DNA of 32,765 bases from Lachnospiraceae bacterium. GTDB taxonomy: Bacteria; Bacillota; Clostridia; Lachnospirales; Lachnospiraceae. The position numbers and the translations under genes were made by a program. Below are positions 1 to 8,122 of this stretch, piece by piece (within the stretch, counting starts at the first letter, position 1; each line of letters begins with the position of its first letter). The stretch is taken from contig JAFRRM010000042.1 of NCBI GenBank assembly GCA_017428105.1, positions 1-32,765 on the forward strand. Reading direction: 5' to 3'. Below the pieces are notes generated by a model, which searched no databases, was not told the origin of the DNA, and saw nothing but the letters and a program-made list of their open reading frames with translations.

Positions 1-22
1 CTGGCAAAAATCCTTGTTTGGG

Positions 23-69
23 GTTAGAATAGGGGCGTGTTGAATTGTTCATAGCAAGTCCATTCTAAC
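23..69. repeat. Inverted repeat of unknown role
   Basis: Eight-base perfect arms, GTTAGAAT at 23-30 and ATTCTAAC at 62-69, separated by 31 bases. No coding frame with a ribosome binding site is visible in bases 1-97. The arms could belong to the end of a mobile element or to the 3' region of a gene lying upstream of the window; nothing here decides it. Confidence 0.35.
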
Positions 70-71
70 AC

Positions 72-110
72 AAAAAGGGTCACCTGGCTAAAACCAGATG
101 ACCTCTTTTT
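72..110. terminator. Bidirectional rho-independent terminator
   Basis: A stem pairs 77-87 with 94-104 around a six-base loop, with one C/A mismatch and one G/T pair at the base. Five T follow on the plus strand (106-110) and five A precede it (72-76), so it can stop transcription both ways. It would end a plus-strand transcript entering from upstream of the window and back up the minus-strand terminator at 145-180. Confidence 0.7.
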
Positions 111-144
111 CGTTAGGGCGTTTTTTCACAGCCCCTTTTTTTCG

Positions 145-180
145 GCAAAAAACAGCAGGGGCGGCCCCAAGGCCGCCCCT
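145..180 (-). terminator. Terminator of the dipeptidase/kinase operon
   Basis: Ten-base perfect arms AGGGGCGGCC (157-166) and GGCCGCCCCT (171-180) enclose a four-base loop. On the minus strand the stem is followed by a run of six T (complement of 147-152). It lies downstream of the minus-strand gene ending at 280 and is a standard intrinsic terminator. The same ten-base arms recur in the terminator at 10742-10773. Confidence 0.85.
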
Positions 181-200
181 GTCATTTGAGAGATCGTCAG

Positions 201-272
201 GACCGCCTGACAAACGAACCGTCCCCCCTGTCAGATTGGACCGCCTGACAAAGGAACCGTCCCCCTGTCAGG
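201..272. repeat. Two direct copies of a REP-like palindromic repeat
   Basis: Two 34-base copies (201-234 and 239-272) lie in tandem with a 38-base period. Each contains the core GAACCGTCCCCC between short inverted arms: CCTGACA and TGTCAGG in the second copy, with the last base lost in the first. The first copy has AAACGAACC where the second has AAAGGAACC. The same unit occurs again as an inverted pair at 21207-21265. This resembles the REP sequences that accompany RAYT (REP-associated tyrosine transposase) proteins in Bacillota; no RAYT gene lies in the window. Confidence 0.8.
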
Positions 273-279
273 TTTCCGG

Positions 280-1935
280 TCATACTTTGAATACGCTGCC
301 GCCGATGAATTCGCGCAGAAGGGAGTTCTGAGGCACGAGGGTGGAGTCGATGGCGAGGAAGTAGTCGAGGAATTTGAGGAGGCGGTTGGCTTCCACGTAT
401 TCCGGAGCGTCCTCGGGGATGCCGAACAGGAGCTGCTCCGCGTAGTTCTTGATGACGGAGAATTCGTAGACGAGCGAGGAGTTGAAGACGACGTCCGCGC
501 TCTCCTGGAACGGGATGATGTTCTTCTTCTCGCCGCGGCGGACGGAATCCCAGCGGGCGATGGTCTCCTGCGCGGAGTAGCCGCGGGTCCGGGCGTCGCG
601 CACCATGCGGCGGATCAGACGGCCGTCCGAGGTCGGGATCCGGTTGTGTTCGTCGATGTTCGTGTTCGTCAGCGCACTGATGTAGATCCGGAATTTGTTC
701 TTCTTCGGGATCTTTGCGGACAGCCGGTCGTTCAGGCAGTGGATGCCTTCGATCACCAGGATGTCCTCTTTTTCCAGTTTCAGCGTGTTGCCACGGTATT
801 CCCGGCGGCCGGTCTGGAAGTTGAACGTGGGCATCCTGACCACTTTGCCTTTCAGCAGGTCCACCATGTCGCGGTTGAAGCCCTCGATGTCCACGCCCTC
901 GATGGATTCAAAGTCGTATTCGCCGTTCTCGTCCCGGGGCGTTTTCTCCCGGTCCACAAAGTAATTATCCACCTCGATGGGATGCGGGCGCAGCCCCAGG
1001 CCGCGCAGCTGCACGGACAGGCGGTGCGAGAAACTGGTCTTGCCCGAAGAGGACGGGCCCGCGACCATCACGCATTTCACGTCCGGCTGCTCCGCGATGC
1101 GGCTCGCGATGCGGGCGATGTCGGCCTCCTGCCGCGCTTCCGCCGTCAGGATCATGTCCAGCGCCTCGCCGCGCGCGATCTTTTCATTGATCTCGCCGAC
1201 CGTGGCGATCCCCATCGCCTCGCTCCAGGAAGCGAAGGCGTCCAGCGCTTCGAATACCTTCTTCTGCGGCTCGAACTTCGGGACCTTCTCGGGTTCGTTC
1301 TGCGTAGGCAGCAGCAGCACCAGGCCCTTTTCGTAGGGTTTTAAGTCAAAATAGCGGATGCTGCCCGCAGAAGGGACCATGAAGCCGTAGAAATAATCCA
1401 CGTAACCGTCCAGGTTGTAGACGTTGACGCTGGAAGCACGGCGGAAGCGGAACAGTTTCTCTCGGTTTTCCATCCCGTGCTCCTTAAAATAAAGCCGGGC
1501 CACGTCCGTGGAGACTTTCTTCTTTTCGATGGGGACGTCCTGTCTGACCATTTTTTTCATGCAGGCCTTCACGCGGGACAGGAATTCCTTCGTGACCTCC
1601 ACGTCGCCGCGCAGTTCCACATAATAGCCGTTGATGACGGAGAATTCCACCCAGACCATCTCCAGCGCGGGTCCGGCCACCATGTGCAGGGCTTTGGAAA
1701 GCAGCATCAGCGCGCTGCGTTCGTAGGTCAGCATGCCCGCGCGCTCCGCCGTGGTAATGAAGCGGACGGTCTCGCTGCCCCGGATCTGCTTGTGCAGTTC
1801 CTTCAGTTTGTTGTCCGTGCGGACCAGCACGATGTCGTGTTCGAATTCGGGCTGCACCAGCTGCGCCGCCTCCCGGTAGGTGGTCCCCAGCGGCACCTGG
1901 ATGCTCTTTTTCTCGCCGTATGTGATCGTGACCAT
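280..1935 (-). CDS. TGS-domain uridine-kinase-like nucleoside kinase
   Basis: A P-loop kinase of the uridine kinase/phosphoribulokinase family fused behind an N-terminal region like that of threonyl-tRNA synthetase. Residues 1-60 resemble a TGS domain and about 60-200 the second additional domain of ThrRS/AlaRS. The kinase half begins near residue 285 with a clear Walker A (GPSSSGKT, 293-300) and a substrate-loop motif DNYF (323-326). Proteins with this build (about 550 residues) are widespread in Clostridia and usually annotated as nucleoside kinase; the true substrate is not settled. The start at 1935 is supported by AGGAG seven bases upstream. It lies 19 bases after the M20 peptidase gene and probably shares its transcript. 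Two REP-like repeats and a terminator follow the stop. Confidence 0.87.
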   Translation of the reverse strand: MVTITYGEKKSIQVPLGTTYREAAQLVQPEFEHDIVLVRTDNKLKELHKQIRGSETVRFITTAERAGMLTYERSALMLLSKALHMVAGPALEMVWVEFSVINGYYVELRGDVEVTKEFLSRVKACMKKMVRQDVPIEKKKVSTDVARLYFKEHGMENREKLFRFRRASSVNVYNLDGYVDYFYGFMVPSAGSIRYFDLKPYEKGLVLLLPTQNEPEKVPKFEPQKKVFEALDAFASWSEAMGIATVGEINEKIARGEALDMILTAEARQEADIARIASRIAEQPDVKCVMVAGPSSSGKTSFSHRLSVQLRGLGLRPHPIEVDNYFVDREKTPRDENGEYDFESIEGVDIEGFNRDMVDLLKGKVVRMPTFNFQTGRREYRGNTLKLEKEDILVIEGIHCLNDRLSAKIPKKNKFRIYISALTNTNIDEHNRIPTSDGRLIRRMVRDARTRGYSAQETIARWDSVRRGEKKNIIPFQESADVVFNSSLVYEFSVIKNYAEQLLFGIPEDAPEYVEANRLLKFLDYFLAIDSTLVPQNSLLREFIGGSVFKV

Positions 1936-1954
1936 GGCAAACTCCTAAAACTCT

Positions 1955-3337
1955 TTAAAACTCCAGTTCTTCCAGGTTCATCAGGGCGGCGATGTAGACC
2001 TTCATGGCTTCCAGCAGTTCCCCGAAGTGCCCCGCCTCGTTGGCGCCGTGGATGGGGCCGACGAACGCCGGCCGCACGCGGTCCAGATGTTCCGGCCCGA
2101 AGCCCACCGCGTTCGGGAAGGAGCGGGCGTACGTGCCGCCGCCGATGGTGAACGGCTTTTTCTCCGAACCGGTCACTTCGCGGAAGGCGTCCATGCAGGC
2201 CTTCAGTTCCTTCTCGTTCGGGTCCTTGTAGAACGGCGCTTTCCCCTCGTCCAGTTCGATCGCCGCGACGCCGGCCGCTTCTTTTTCCAGGATTTCCTGA
2301 AGCCGGGCGGCGCTGGTGTTGGTGGGGAAGCGGAAATCCAGGGTCTGCACCAGTCGGTCGTCTTCCCCGTAGATCATGCCGCTGACCACCGTCAGGGGGC
2401 TGAACAGACCGTCGTCCGCGGCCACGCCCAGCAGGCTGCCGTCGGACGCGTGCGGCACTTTGACCGCAAAACGCAGGAACTCCTCTTCCGCTTCGGAGAC
2501 CAGATGATTCTCCAGCAGGTAATCCTCCAGGATGCCGATCGCGCTGACCGTCCCCTGCGGAGAAGCCGCATGACCGCCGATGCCATGCGCCGTGATATGC
2601 CACACGCCGAACCGGGCCTCCTCGATGTCCAGCCCTTCCTGCGCGGGGACGGAGCCGGCCTGGATCCAGACCTCGGCTTTGTCCGGCACCGCGTTATAGG
2701 CCGCGCCGCCTTTGATGTCCACGATCTTCTCCATTTTGCACAGCGAACGGATGCGGCCGTGCACGATGCCCTTTTCCCCGTTGATCAGCGGGAATTCCGC
2801 GTCCGGGCTGAAGCAGAACAGCGGGGCGGGCTCCGTTTCATTGTAACGCTTCACGTCCAGCATGCCGGTCTCTTCATTGGAGCCCAGGATGGCCCGCACC
2901 GGGTAGCGCAGCGCGCCGCCGTGCTCCTGCAGGAATTTCAGCGCGTACAGCGTAAGCACCGCCGGGCCCTTGTCGTCCACGATGCCGCGGCCGATCAGGT
3001 AGCCCTCGCGCTCCGTCAGCGTCCAGGGATCCGTGTTCCAGCCGTTGCCGATCGGCACCACGTCCACGTGGCAGATGGTGGCCAGGTATTTCTCTCCCTT
3101 CCCGCCGACGTACGCATACCCGATCTTATGGTCCAGATCCTCCGTCCCCAGTTCCAGTTCCCGGGCGATGGTCAACGCCATGTCCAGCGCCTTCCGCGGG
3201 CCGGGGCCGAACGGCGCGTCTTCCTCCGCGGGGCCTTCCACGCTGGGCACGCCCACGAGCCGGGTCATGTCCCATAAAATGCGGTCTTTGTTTTCTTCAA
3301 TAAAGGCATCGATCTGTCTGCTGAGAGTCTCGTCCAT
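1955..3337 (-). CDS. M20 family dipeptidase (PepV/Sapep type)
   Basis: A zinc metallopeptidase of the M20 family that cleaves dipeptides and short peptides in the cytoplasm. Metal and catalytic motifs are in order: HVDVVP (His90, Asp92), GRGIVDDKGP (Asp121 bridging), SNEETG (Glu155/156), SPDAEFP (Asp179), and the C-terminal HGANE motif carrying the last His ligand. Length (460) fits the Sapep/PepV subfamily, which has a long lid insertion. The start at 3337 has AGGA six bases upstream. A good promoter precedes it and the uridine-kinase-like gene follows closely. The substrate cannot be deduced; PepV prefers beta-Ala and D-Ala dipeptides, while other members take His dipeptides. Confidence 0.9.
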   Translation of the reverse strand: MDETLSRQIDAFIEENKDRILWDMTRLVGVPSVEGPAEEDAPFGPGPRKALDMALTIARELELGTEDLDHKIGYAYVGGKGEKYLATICHVDVVPIGNGWNTDPWTLTEREGYLIGRGIVDDKGPAVLTLYALKFLQEHGGALRYPVRAILGSNEETGMLDVKRYNETEPAPLFCFSPDAEFPLINGEKGIVHGRIRSLCKMEKIVDIKGGAAYNAVPDKAEVWIQAGSVPAQEGLDIEEARFGVWHITAHGIGGHAASPQGTVSAIGILEDYLLENHLVSEAEEEFLRFAVKVPHASDGSLLGVAADDGLFSPLTVVSGMIYGEDDRLVQTLDFRFPTNTSAARLQEILEKEAAGVAAIELDEGKAPFYKDPNEKELKACMDAFREVTGSEKKPFTIGGGTYARSFPNAVGFGPEHLDRVRPAFVGPIHGANEAGHFGELLEAMKVYIAALMNLEELEF

Positions 3338-3380
3338 GATTTATCCTGTCCTTTCACGGGAAAATGAAGTCTTCTTTTTG

Positions 3381-3409
3381 ATGATACCATCTCCGGCCGC
3401 AAAAAACAA
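3381..3409 (-). promoter_or_regulatory. Sigma-A promoter of the M20 peptidase operon
   Basis: On the minus strand TTGTTT (3409-3404) and TATCAT (3386-3381) are separated by 17 bases. It lies 44 bases upstream of the peptidase start, just after the terminator of the preceding gene. Confidence 0.6.
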
Positions 3410-3470
3410 TCGCTTATTCCGTTTCTCATCTTCCGGGGCTTTCTTCTCCTTGCCTTCCGGACGGGGCAAT

Positions 3471-3500
3471 AAAAAGAGGGCGGACCCGCAGGCCCGCTCT
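3471..3500 (-). terminator. Terminator of the hydroxyacid dehydrogenase gene
   Basis: On the minus strand the arms GCGGGCC and GGTCCGC pair over seven bases with one G-T wobble, extended by AGA/TCT past a small bulge, and are followed by CTCTTTTT. It lies 27 bases after the stop at 3527. Confidence 0.75.
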
Positions 3501-3526
3501 GTTCCCGATATCCTGATCCGCTCCGT

Positions 3527-4492
3527 TCAGCGGTTTACCACATTGACCGGCTCGCCCGCCAGGAACGCCCGCACGTTCGCCACCGTCGTATCCATGATCC
3601 GCCGGCGGCTTTCCTTCGGCGCCCAGGAGATGTGGGGCGTGATGATGCAGTTTTTTGCGCCCAGCAGCGGATTGTCCGCGCGGATCGGCTCGGTATAGAC
3701 GACGTCCAGGCCGGCGGCGGCGATCTTGCCCGCGTTCAGCGCGTCCGCCACGTCCTGCTCGACGATCAGCTGGCCGCGCGCGTTGTTGATCAGGATGACG
3801 CCGTCCTTCATCTTCGCGATGCTGTCCTTATTGATCATCCCGGTATTCTCCGGCGTCAGGTTGCAGTGCAGCGTGATGACGTCGGCCGCTGCATACAGCT
3901 CATCCAGTTCCACGTATGTGCCGATCTCCCGTCCTCTGTCGTTCGGATACAGATCATACGCGATGACGTTCATGCCGAGCGCCTTCGCGATGCGGCCTTC
4001 CTGCTGGCCGATGCGGCCGAATCCGATGATGCCGATCGTCTTGCCCTCCAGCTCGATGAGCGGATGATCCCAGTAGCACCAGTCCGCGTTGTCCGCCCAG
4101 CGGCCCGCATGCACGGAATCGCTGTGATGGCCGATATGATGGCAGACCTCCAGCAGCAGCGCGATGGAGAACTGGCTGACCGATGCGGTGCCGTAGGTCG
4201 GCACGTTCACGACCGGAATGCCTTTTTCTTTCGCATACGCGTGATCCACCACGTTGTAGCCGGTGGCCAGCACGGCGATGAGCTTCACGTTCGGGCACTT
4301 GTCGAGGGTCGCCCGGGAGACGGGGGTCTTGTTGACCACGACGATCTCCGCATTCCCGATCCGTTCCGCGATCAGCGGCGATTCCTCATACGAAGTGCGG
4401 TCGTAGACCGTGACTTCCCCCAGCTGTTCCAGTCCTTCCCAGCTCAGGTCGCCGGGGTTTTCCGTATAGCCGTCCAGTACTGTGATCTTCAT
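3527..4492 (-). CDS. D-2-hydroxyacid dehydrogenase, glycerate/hydroxypyruvate type
   Basis: An NAD(P)-dependent reductase interconverting a 2-oxoacid and its D-2-hydroxyacid. It has the Rossmann motif GFGRIG (157-162) and the catalytic trio of the family: Arg239 (NNARGQ), Glu268 (YTEP) and His287 (TPHISW). The 321-residue length is normal, and the sequence is closest to the hydroxypyruvate/glycerate reductase branch. It follows the RraA-family gene on the same strand with a terminator-like hairpin between them, so transcription may be by partial readthrough. AAAGGAG lies 12 bases before the ATG, a little far but the only candidate. The substrate is probably the oxoacid released by the RraA-type aldolase (inference). 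Confidence 0.88.
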   Translation of the reverse strand: MKITVLDGYTENPGDLSWEGLEQLGEVTVYDRTSYEESPLIAERIGNAEIVVVNKTPVSRATLDKCPNVKLIAVLATGYNVVDHAYAKEKGIPVVNVPTYGTASVSQFSIALLLEVCHHIGHHSDSVHAGRWADNADWCYWDHPLIELEGKTIGIIGFGRIGQQEGRIAKALGMNVIAYDLYPNDRGREIGTYVELDELYAAADVITLHCNLTPENTGMINKDSIAKMKDGVILINNARGQLIVEQDVADALNAGKIAAAGLDVVYTEPIRADNPLLGAKNCIITPHISWAPKESRRRIMDTTVANVRAFLAGEPVNVVNR

Positions 4493-4614
4493 GACGGGAT
4501 AATGCTCCTTTCACATTCCTGCTGTATGGCCGTCCGTTCGTGCATCCGCTGCCGTTCTTCCCCGCAGGCGCGGAGAAAGTCCGTCAGCGTGCCGCATCGT
4601 TCGCGGATCCCTAT

Positions 4615-4662
4615 AAAAAACGCCATACCCGGGCGGAAAGGGGTTCCGGCGGCAGGTATGGC
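4615..4662 (-). terminator. Terminator or attenuator between rraA-like gene and dehydrogenase
   Basis: Perfect eight-base arms, GCCATACC and GGTATGGC (4655-4662 with 4622-4629), close a larger structured loop. On the minus strand they are followed by G and six T (4620-4615). It sits 16 bases past the RraA stop and before the downstream dehydrogenase, so it may lower rather than abolish expression of the second gene. Confidence 0.75.
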
Positions 4663-4677
4663 AGATGGTGCGGCGTC

Positions 4678-5391
4678 TTACTTCCAGACTTCGTCGTATA
4701 CCAGGCAGCCGTTGTCCAGAACGGTCTGTCTGTAAAGGGCGGCGTGCTTCTCGCGGTCGGGGTAGATCCCCTTGGCGTAGTTTTCCAGCGTGCGCGTCTC
4801 GGAGGCGAACTTGGCGGCGACGGCTTCCAGGACTTCCTCCGCCATTTCGGGACGGATGACCACGATGCCGTCCGGGTCGCCGACGATGATGTCGCCGGGG
4901 AACACGACCTGACCGCAGCAGGCGATCGGGACGTTCATCTCGCCGGAGCCGAGCTTCCAGGGTCCCTGCGGCGTGACGCCTTTGGCATACACGGGGAATC
5001 CGAGATCGTCCAGCGCGTCCGCGTCGCGGATGCAGCCGTCCAGCACGAAGCCCGCGATGCCCTTGGACGCGGAATAGTTGAACATGATCTCGCCGCAGAG
5101 CGCGCGGCTCATGCATCCGCCGGCGTCCACGACGATGACGTCGCCGGGCTGGGCCACGTCCATGGCGTACTGCAGGAGGGTGTTGTCGCCCTCGGGTGCG
5201 TGGACGGTGATGGCGGTGCCCACCATGTTGGCGCCTTTCGTGTAGCAGCGCAGGTCGCCGTACATATTGAACATGCGGTTCATCATATCGTTCAGGTTGC
5301 TGCTCGGGATCCCGCGGAATCTTTCGACCAGTTCGCGGTCGGGACGGTTGATCCGGGTATAGATCCTTCTGCCGTAAGTGGTGATAGCCAT
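4678..5391 (-). CDS. RraA family aldolase/decarboxylase-like protein
   Basis: A member of the RraA/HMG-aldolase fold family. Catalytic members are metal-dependent class II pyruvate aldolases (4-hydroxy-4-methyl-2-oxoglutarate or 4-carboxy-4-hydroxy-2-oxoadipate aldolase) that also decarboxylate oxaloacetate; E. coli RraA instead binds RNase E. The Arg-Asp pair of the active enzymes is present at 122-123 (CIRDAD), after a glycine-rich loop near 91-100, favouring an enzyme. I chose the ATG at 5391 because AGGAGG lies eight bases upstream; an in-frame ATG at 5397 is only two bases from it. The gene is divergent from a LysR regulator and precedes a hydroxyacid dehydrogenase, as expected of a catabolic gene. 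The exact substrate is unknown. Confidence 0.85.
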   Translation of the reverse strand: MAITTYGRRIYTRINRPDRELVERFRGIPSSNLNDMMNRMFNMYGDLRCYTKGANMVGTAITVHAPEGDNTLLQYAMDVAQPGDVIVVDAGGCMSRALCGEIMFNYSASKGIAGFVLDGCIRDADALDDLGFPVYAKGVTPQGPWKLGSGEMNVPIACCGQVVFPGDIIVGDPDGIVVIRPEMAEEVLEAVAAKFASETRTLENYAKGIYPDREKHAALYRQTVLDNGCLVYDEVWK

Positions 5392-5457
5392 TGTCATTTC
5401 CTCCTGCGTAAGTATGTGGGATGCGGCTGTGCGCCCTGTATTTCTGTATCCGAAACG

Positions 5458-5463
5458 ATTATA
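5458..5463 (-). promoter_or_regulatory. Likely -10 element of the rraA-like gene
   Basis: A perfect TATAAT on the minus strand 67 bases upstream of the chosen start. The best -35 (TTGGAT) is 19 bases away, a weak spacing that would suit an activator-dependent promoter. The region 5392-5664 between the divergent genes holds this element and the lysR promoter. Confidence 0.5.
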
Positions 5464-5541
5464 AACAGATCCCCGCCTTCAAATCCAACAGAAACTTGAT
5501 ATTCTTTGGCTTATCCGTACAAGAAAAAGTTGTTGCTCTCC

Positions 5542-5570
5542 TTGACGCGGACGGCACGGTCTGTTACTAT
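5542..5570 (+). promoter_or_regulatory. Promoter of the LysR-type regulator
   Basis: TTGACG (5542-5547) and TACTAT (5565-5570) with 17 bases between them, about 95 bases before the lysR start. Confidence 0.6.
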
Positions 5571-5664
5571 GATAACACATTGATCCGGTTTCGAAAATGG
5601 TCTTTATTCATTCTCTGCCCCGCCGCATTTTTCCGGGCAGCGGGCAAAAAAGCGAGGTCTGCAC

Positions 5665-6621
5665 ATGAATCTGAAAAGTCTGGAATACTTTGTGGAAGCC
5701 GCCCGGGATCTGAACATGACGACGGCCGCCCAGCGCCTGTACATCTCCCAGCAGGCGCTCAGCGCCCAGATCCAGAAGCTCGAGACCCATTACGGCGTCC
5801 GCCTGTTCGAACGCCAGCCGAAACTGCAGCTCACCTATGCGGGACAGCAGCTTCTGCAGGGCGCGGAAAAACTCCTCAACGACAGCATTGCCGTGACCAA
5901 CAGCCTCACCGAGATCAGCCGGAACCGCTCCGGGGTCCTGCGGGTCGGCATCCCGACGTTCCGCGCGCAGCAGTGCTTTCCGCTGATCCTGGCGGAATAC
6001 TGCCGGAAGTGGCCCAACGTGGCGATCAGCCTGGAGGAGCAGACGTCCACAGAGATGCTGCAGATGCTCTGCGACGGCAAGCTGGACGCCTGCGTCGCCG
6101 TTCCCAGCGAAACGGAGCTGCGGCTGCTGAGCGACCGGATCGATTTCACTTTTCTGCTGGACGACAACACTTTTCTGGTCTGTTCGGACGAACTGCTCCG
6201 GCGCTGCTACGGGGACCGCGTCGAAAAGATCAAGAAAAAAGCCCTGCAGGGCACGGACCTGCACGAATTCAAAGATCTTCCGTTCCTTCTGCACAAACCG
6301 CCCATGAAGCTGCGGCAGGTGGCGGACGAATGCTTCAACAACGCCGGGATCAAGCCGAACGTCTTCATGGAGACCGGCAACACGGAGCTGATGATCGCCC
6401 TGTATGCCTGCCACGTCGGCGCCTTTTTCAGCCGAAAATCCAGGCTGCGCTCGATCCGCCAGATGTATCCCGACAGCAACGCGTTCCCGGTCCGGAACGC
6501 GGAAGCGCCGCACACGTCGACCGTCTATTTCGCGCGCCGCAGGACCCAGCACGTTCCCCCGCACATCCGGGATTTCGAACGGATGATGCAGAAGGCCTGG
6601 GAGACCCTCTCCGAGCCCTGA
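5665..6621 (+). CDS. LysR family transcriptional regulator
   Basis: A typical LysR-type regulator of 318 residues with an N-terminal winged helix-turn-helix (about residues 1-60, including the TTAAQRLYISQQALS helix pair) and a C-terminal periplasmic-binding-protein-like effector domain. GAGG lies seven bases before the ATG. It is divergent from the RraA gene and immediately upstream of the permease/DUF6282/dehydrogenase operon, the usual position of a local regulator; it most likely activates both sides in response to the imported carboxylate or an intermediate (inference). A hairpin with a T tract follows the stop, so the permease operon probably has its own promoter. Confidence 0.9.
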   Translation: MNLKSLEYFVEAARDLNMTTAAQRLYISQQALSAQIQKLETHYGVRLFERQPKLQLTYAGQQLLQGAEKLLNDSIAVTNSLTEISRNRSGVLRVGIPTFRAQQCFPLILAEYCRKWPNVAISLEEQTSTEMLQMLCDGKLDACVAVPSETELRLLSDRIDFTFLLDDNTFLVCSDELLRRCYGDRVEKIKKKALQGTDLHEFKDLPFLLHKPPMKLRQVADECFNNAGIKPNVFMETGNTELMIALYACHVGAFFSRKSRLRSIRQMYPDSNAFPVRNAEAPHTSTVYFARRRTQHVPPHIRDFERMMQKAWETLSEP

Positions 6622-6648
6622 ATGCGCCTCGCCGCTATAAGAATTAAG

Positions 6649-6677
6649 AAGAGGAAGCGGATCGTTTCCTCTTTTTT
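6649..6677 (+). terminator. Terminator after the LysR gene
   Basis: Eight-base arms AAGAGGAA (6649-6656) and TTCCTCTT (6666-6673) form a hairpin running into six T (6672-6677). Confidence 0.75.
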
Positions 6678-6741
6678 ATGTCGTTTTGCCAAAGCGCGGA
6701 CGGCAGCCGCACTGTTTCCGGCTTACAACTTTTCGTTGTGG

Positions 6742-6753
6742 AACATATATGTT
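6742..6753. promoter_or_regulatory. Palindrome upstream of the permease operon, possible operator
   Basis: AACATATATGTT is a perfect 12-base palindrome inside GGAA...TTCC flanks. It lies about 42 bases upstream of a candidate -10 (TACAAT, 6795-6800), the position where LysR-type activators often bind. It does not match the T-N11-A consensus cleanly, and no copy is evident near the rraA-like promoter. Confidence 0.35.
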
Positions 6754-6771
6754 TTCCCTCAACATTCTGTT

Positions 6772-6800
6772 TTACTTCCGTGCGGGTGTTTTCGTACAAT
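6772..6800 (+). promoter_or_regulatory. Candidate promoter of the permease operon
   Basis: TACAAT (6795-6800) is a good -10; TTACTT (6772-6777) 17 bases upstream is a poor -35, as is common for activator-dependent promoters. It lies 41 bases before the permease start. Confidence 0.45.
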
Positions 6801-6841
6801 GAAGATGCAATAAAAAAATTCTCAGTAAAGGAGAAAAAACT

Positions 6842-8101
6842 ATGTCACCCGCATTGATCGCCCTGATCATCATCGCCGTGATGATCGCCCTGTTCATCTG
6901 GGAACCCTGGCCCATCGTGGTCACCGGCATCGCCGCCTCCATCGCCTTCTGCTGGACCGGTCTGATCTCCCTCAACGACGTTCTGGCAGGCTACAACAGC
7001 ACCACGATCGCCCTGCTGTGCGGCATGATGGTCGTCGGTGCCTCCCTGTTCCACGCCGGCATCACCGAACGGATCGGTGAGAAGATGGTCAAGATCACCG
7101 GCAAGAACGAACGGAACATCATCCTGGTCACGCTGATCGTCTCCTGCCTGCTCAGCGCTGTCTGCAGCAACATCGGCGTCATGACCGCGATGGCCCCCCT
7201 GGTGACCGCGATGTGCCTGGCGGCCGGCTTCGGTCCGTCCCGCGCCCTGATGGCCCTGCTGTTCGGCGCCCAGTTCGGCGGATTCGTCACGCTGGTCGGC
7301 GTCGGCTCCAACGCGACCGCCAATGAAGTCATGGCCCAGAACGGTCTGGAGGGCTTCGGCTTCTTCAGCATCACCCCGTTCGGCATCGGCGTCTGCATCC
7401 TCGGCACCCTGTACTTCGTCCTGATCGGCCGCAAGCTGCTCCCGGACACCGGCTACGTTCCGGAATTCGCGCAGACTGACAGAAAGCCGCTGGACAAGAG
7501 AAAAGCCATCATCTCCGTCTGCACGCTGCTGGCCGTCCTGGTCGTCATCGCCTGGAACCCGCTGCCCAAGGTCATCCCGATGTGGGTCGCCGCCATCATC
7601 GGCGCGCTGATCATCATCGCGACCAAGGTCATGACGCTGAAGGATGCCATCAAGGCCATCGACTGGAACTGCATGCTGCTGGTCGGCTCCCTGTCCGCCA
7701 TCTCGCTGGGCGTCAAGAACAGCGGCCTCGGCGACATCGTCGCGGACAAGATCCTGAACATCCTGGGCAACAACCCCAGCCCGTTCCTGGTGACCACCGT
7801 GATCTTCTTTGCGGCTTCTCTCCTGACCCAGGTCATGTCCAACATTCCTACGATCATGCTGTTCATGCCCATCGCCATCTCCATTGCCCAGAAGATCGGC
7901 GTGAACCCCTACCCGATCGCCATGACCATCACCCTGGCCGGCGCCGCCTCCTACGGCACTCCGTTCGCCGCGCCTCAGAACATGATCACCGTCGGCTGGA
8001 CGCGGTACAAATTCCTTGACTTCATCAAGATCGGCATTCCGATGGTCCTGATCACCTACATCGCCGTCGTAGGCCTGATCCCGCTGTTCCTGCCGTACTG
8101 A
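6842..8101 (+). CDS. SLC13/CitM/ArsB-like (ion transporter superfamily) permease
   Basis: An integral membrane transporter of 419 residues with about ten to twelve hydrophobic segments from the first residues to the C-terminus. It looks like the ion transporter superfamily that holds the SLC13, CitMHS, ArsB and NhaD families. Two re-entrant-like segments rich in Ser/Gly/Asn/Thr are visible (GVGSNATANE near residue 155 and QVMSNIPT near 335), as in the duplicated halves of dicarboxylate carriers. AAGGAG lies eight bases before the ATG. It starts an operon with the DUF6282 protein and a hydroxyacid dehydrogenase, so a hydroxy-, oxo- or dicarboxylate is the probable cargo (inference). Confidence 0.82.
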   Translation: MSPALIALIIIAVMIALFIWEPWPIVVTGIAASIAFCWTGLISLNDVLAGYNSTTIALLCGMMVVGASLFHAGITERIGEKMVKITGKNERNIILVTLIVSCLLSAVCSNIGVMTAMAPLVTAMCLAAGFGPSRALMALLFGAQFGGFVTLVGVGSNATANEVMAQNGLEGFGFFSITPFGIGVCILGTLYFVLIGRKLLPDTGYVPEFAQTDRKPLDKRKAIISVCTLLAVLVVIAWNPLPKVIPMWVAAIIGALIIIATKVMTLKDAIKAIDWNCMLLVGSLSAISLGVKNSGLGDIVADKILNILGNNPSPFLVTTVIFFAASLLTQVMSNIPTIMLFMPIAISIAQKIGVNPYPIAMTITLAGAASYGTPFAAPQNMITVGWTRYKFLDFIKIGIPMVLITYIAVVGLIPLFLPY

Positions 8102-8122
8102 ACCGGAGGATAAGGAGTACTT

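Noticed and set aside
98..331. Plus-strand frame of 77 codons near the left end
   Set aside because: It runs through a terminator T run, a second hairpin and both REP copies, with no binding site.
4511..5116. Minus-strand frame of 201 codons overlapping the RraA gene
   Set aside because: It is out of frame with a clear RraA-family gene and continues across its terminator; Arg-rich product.
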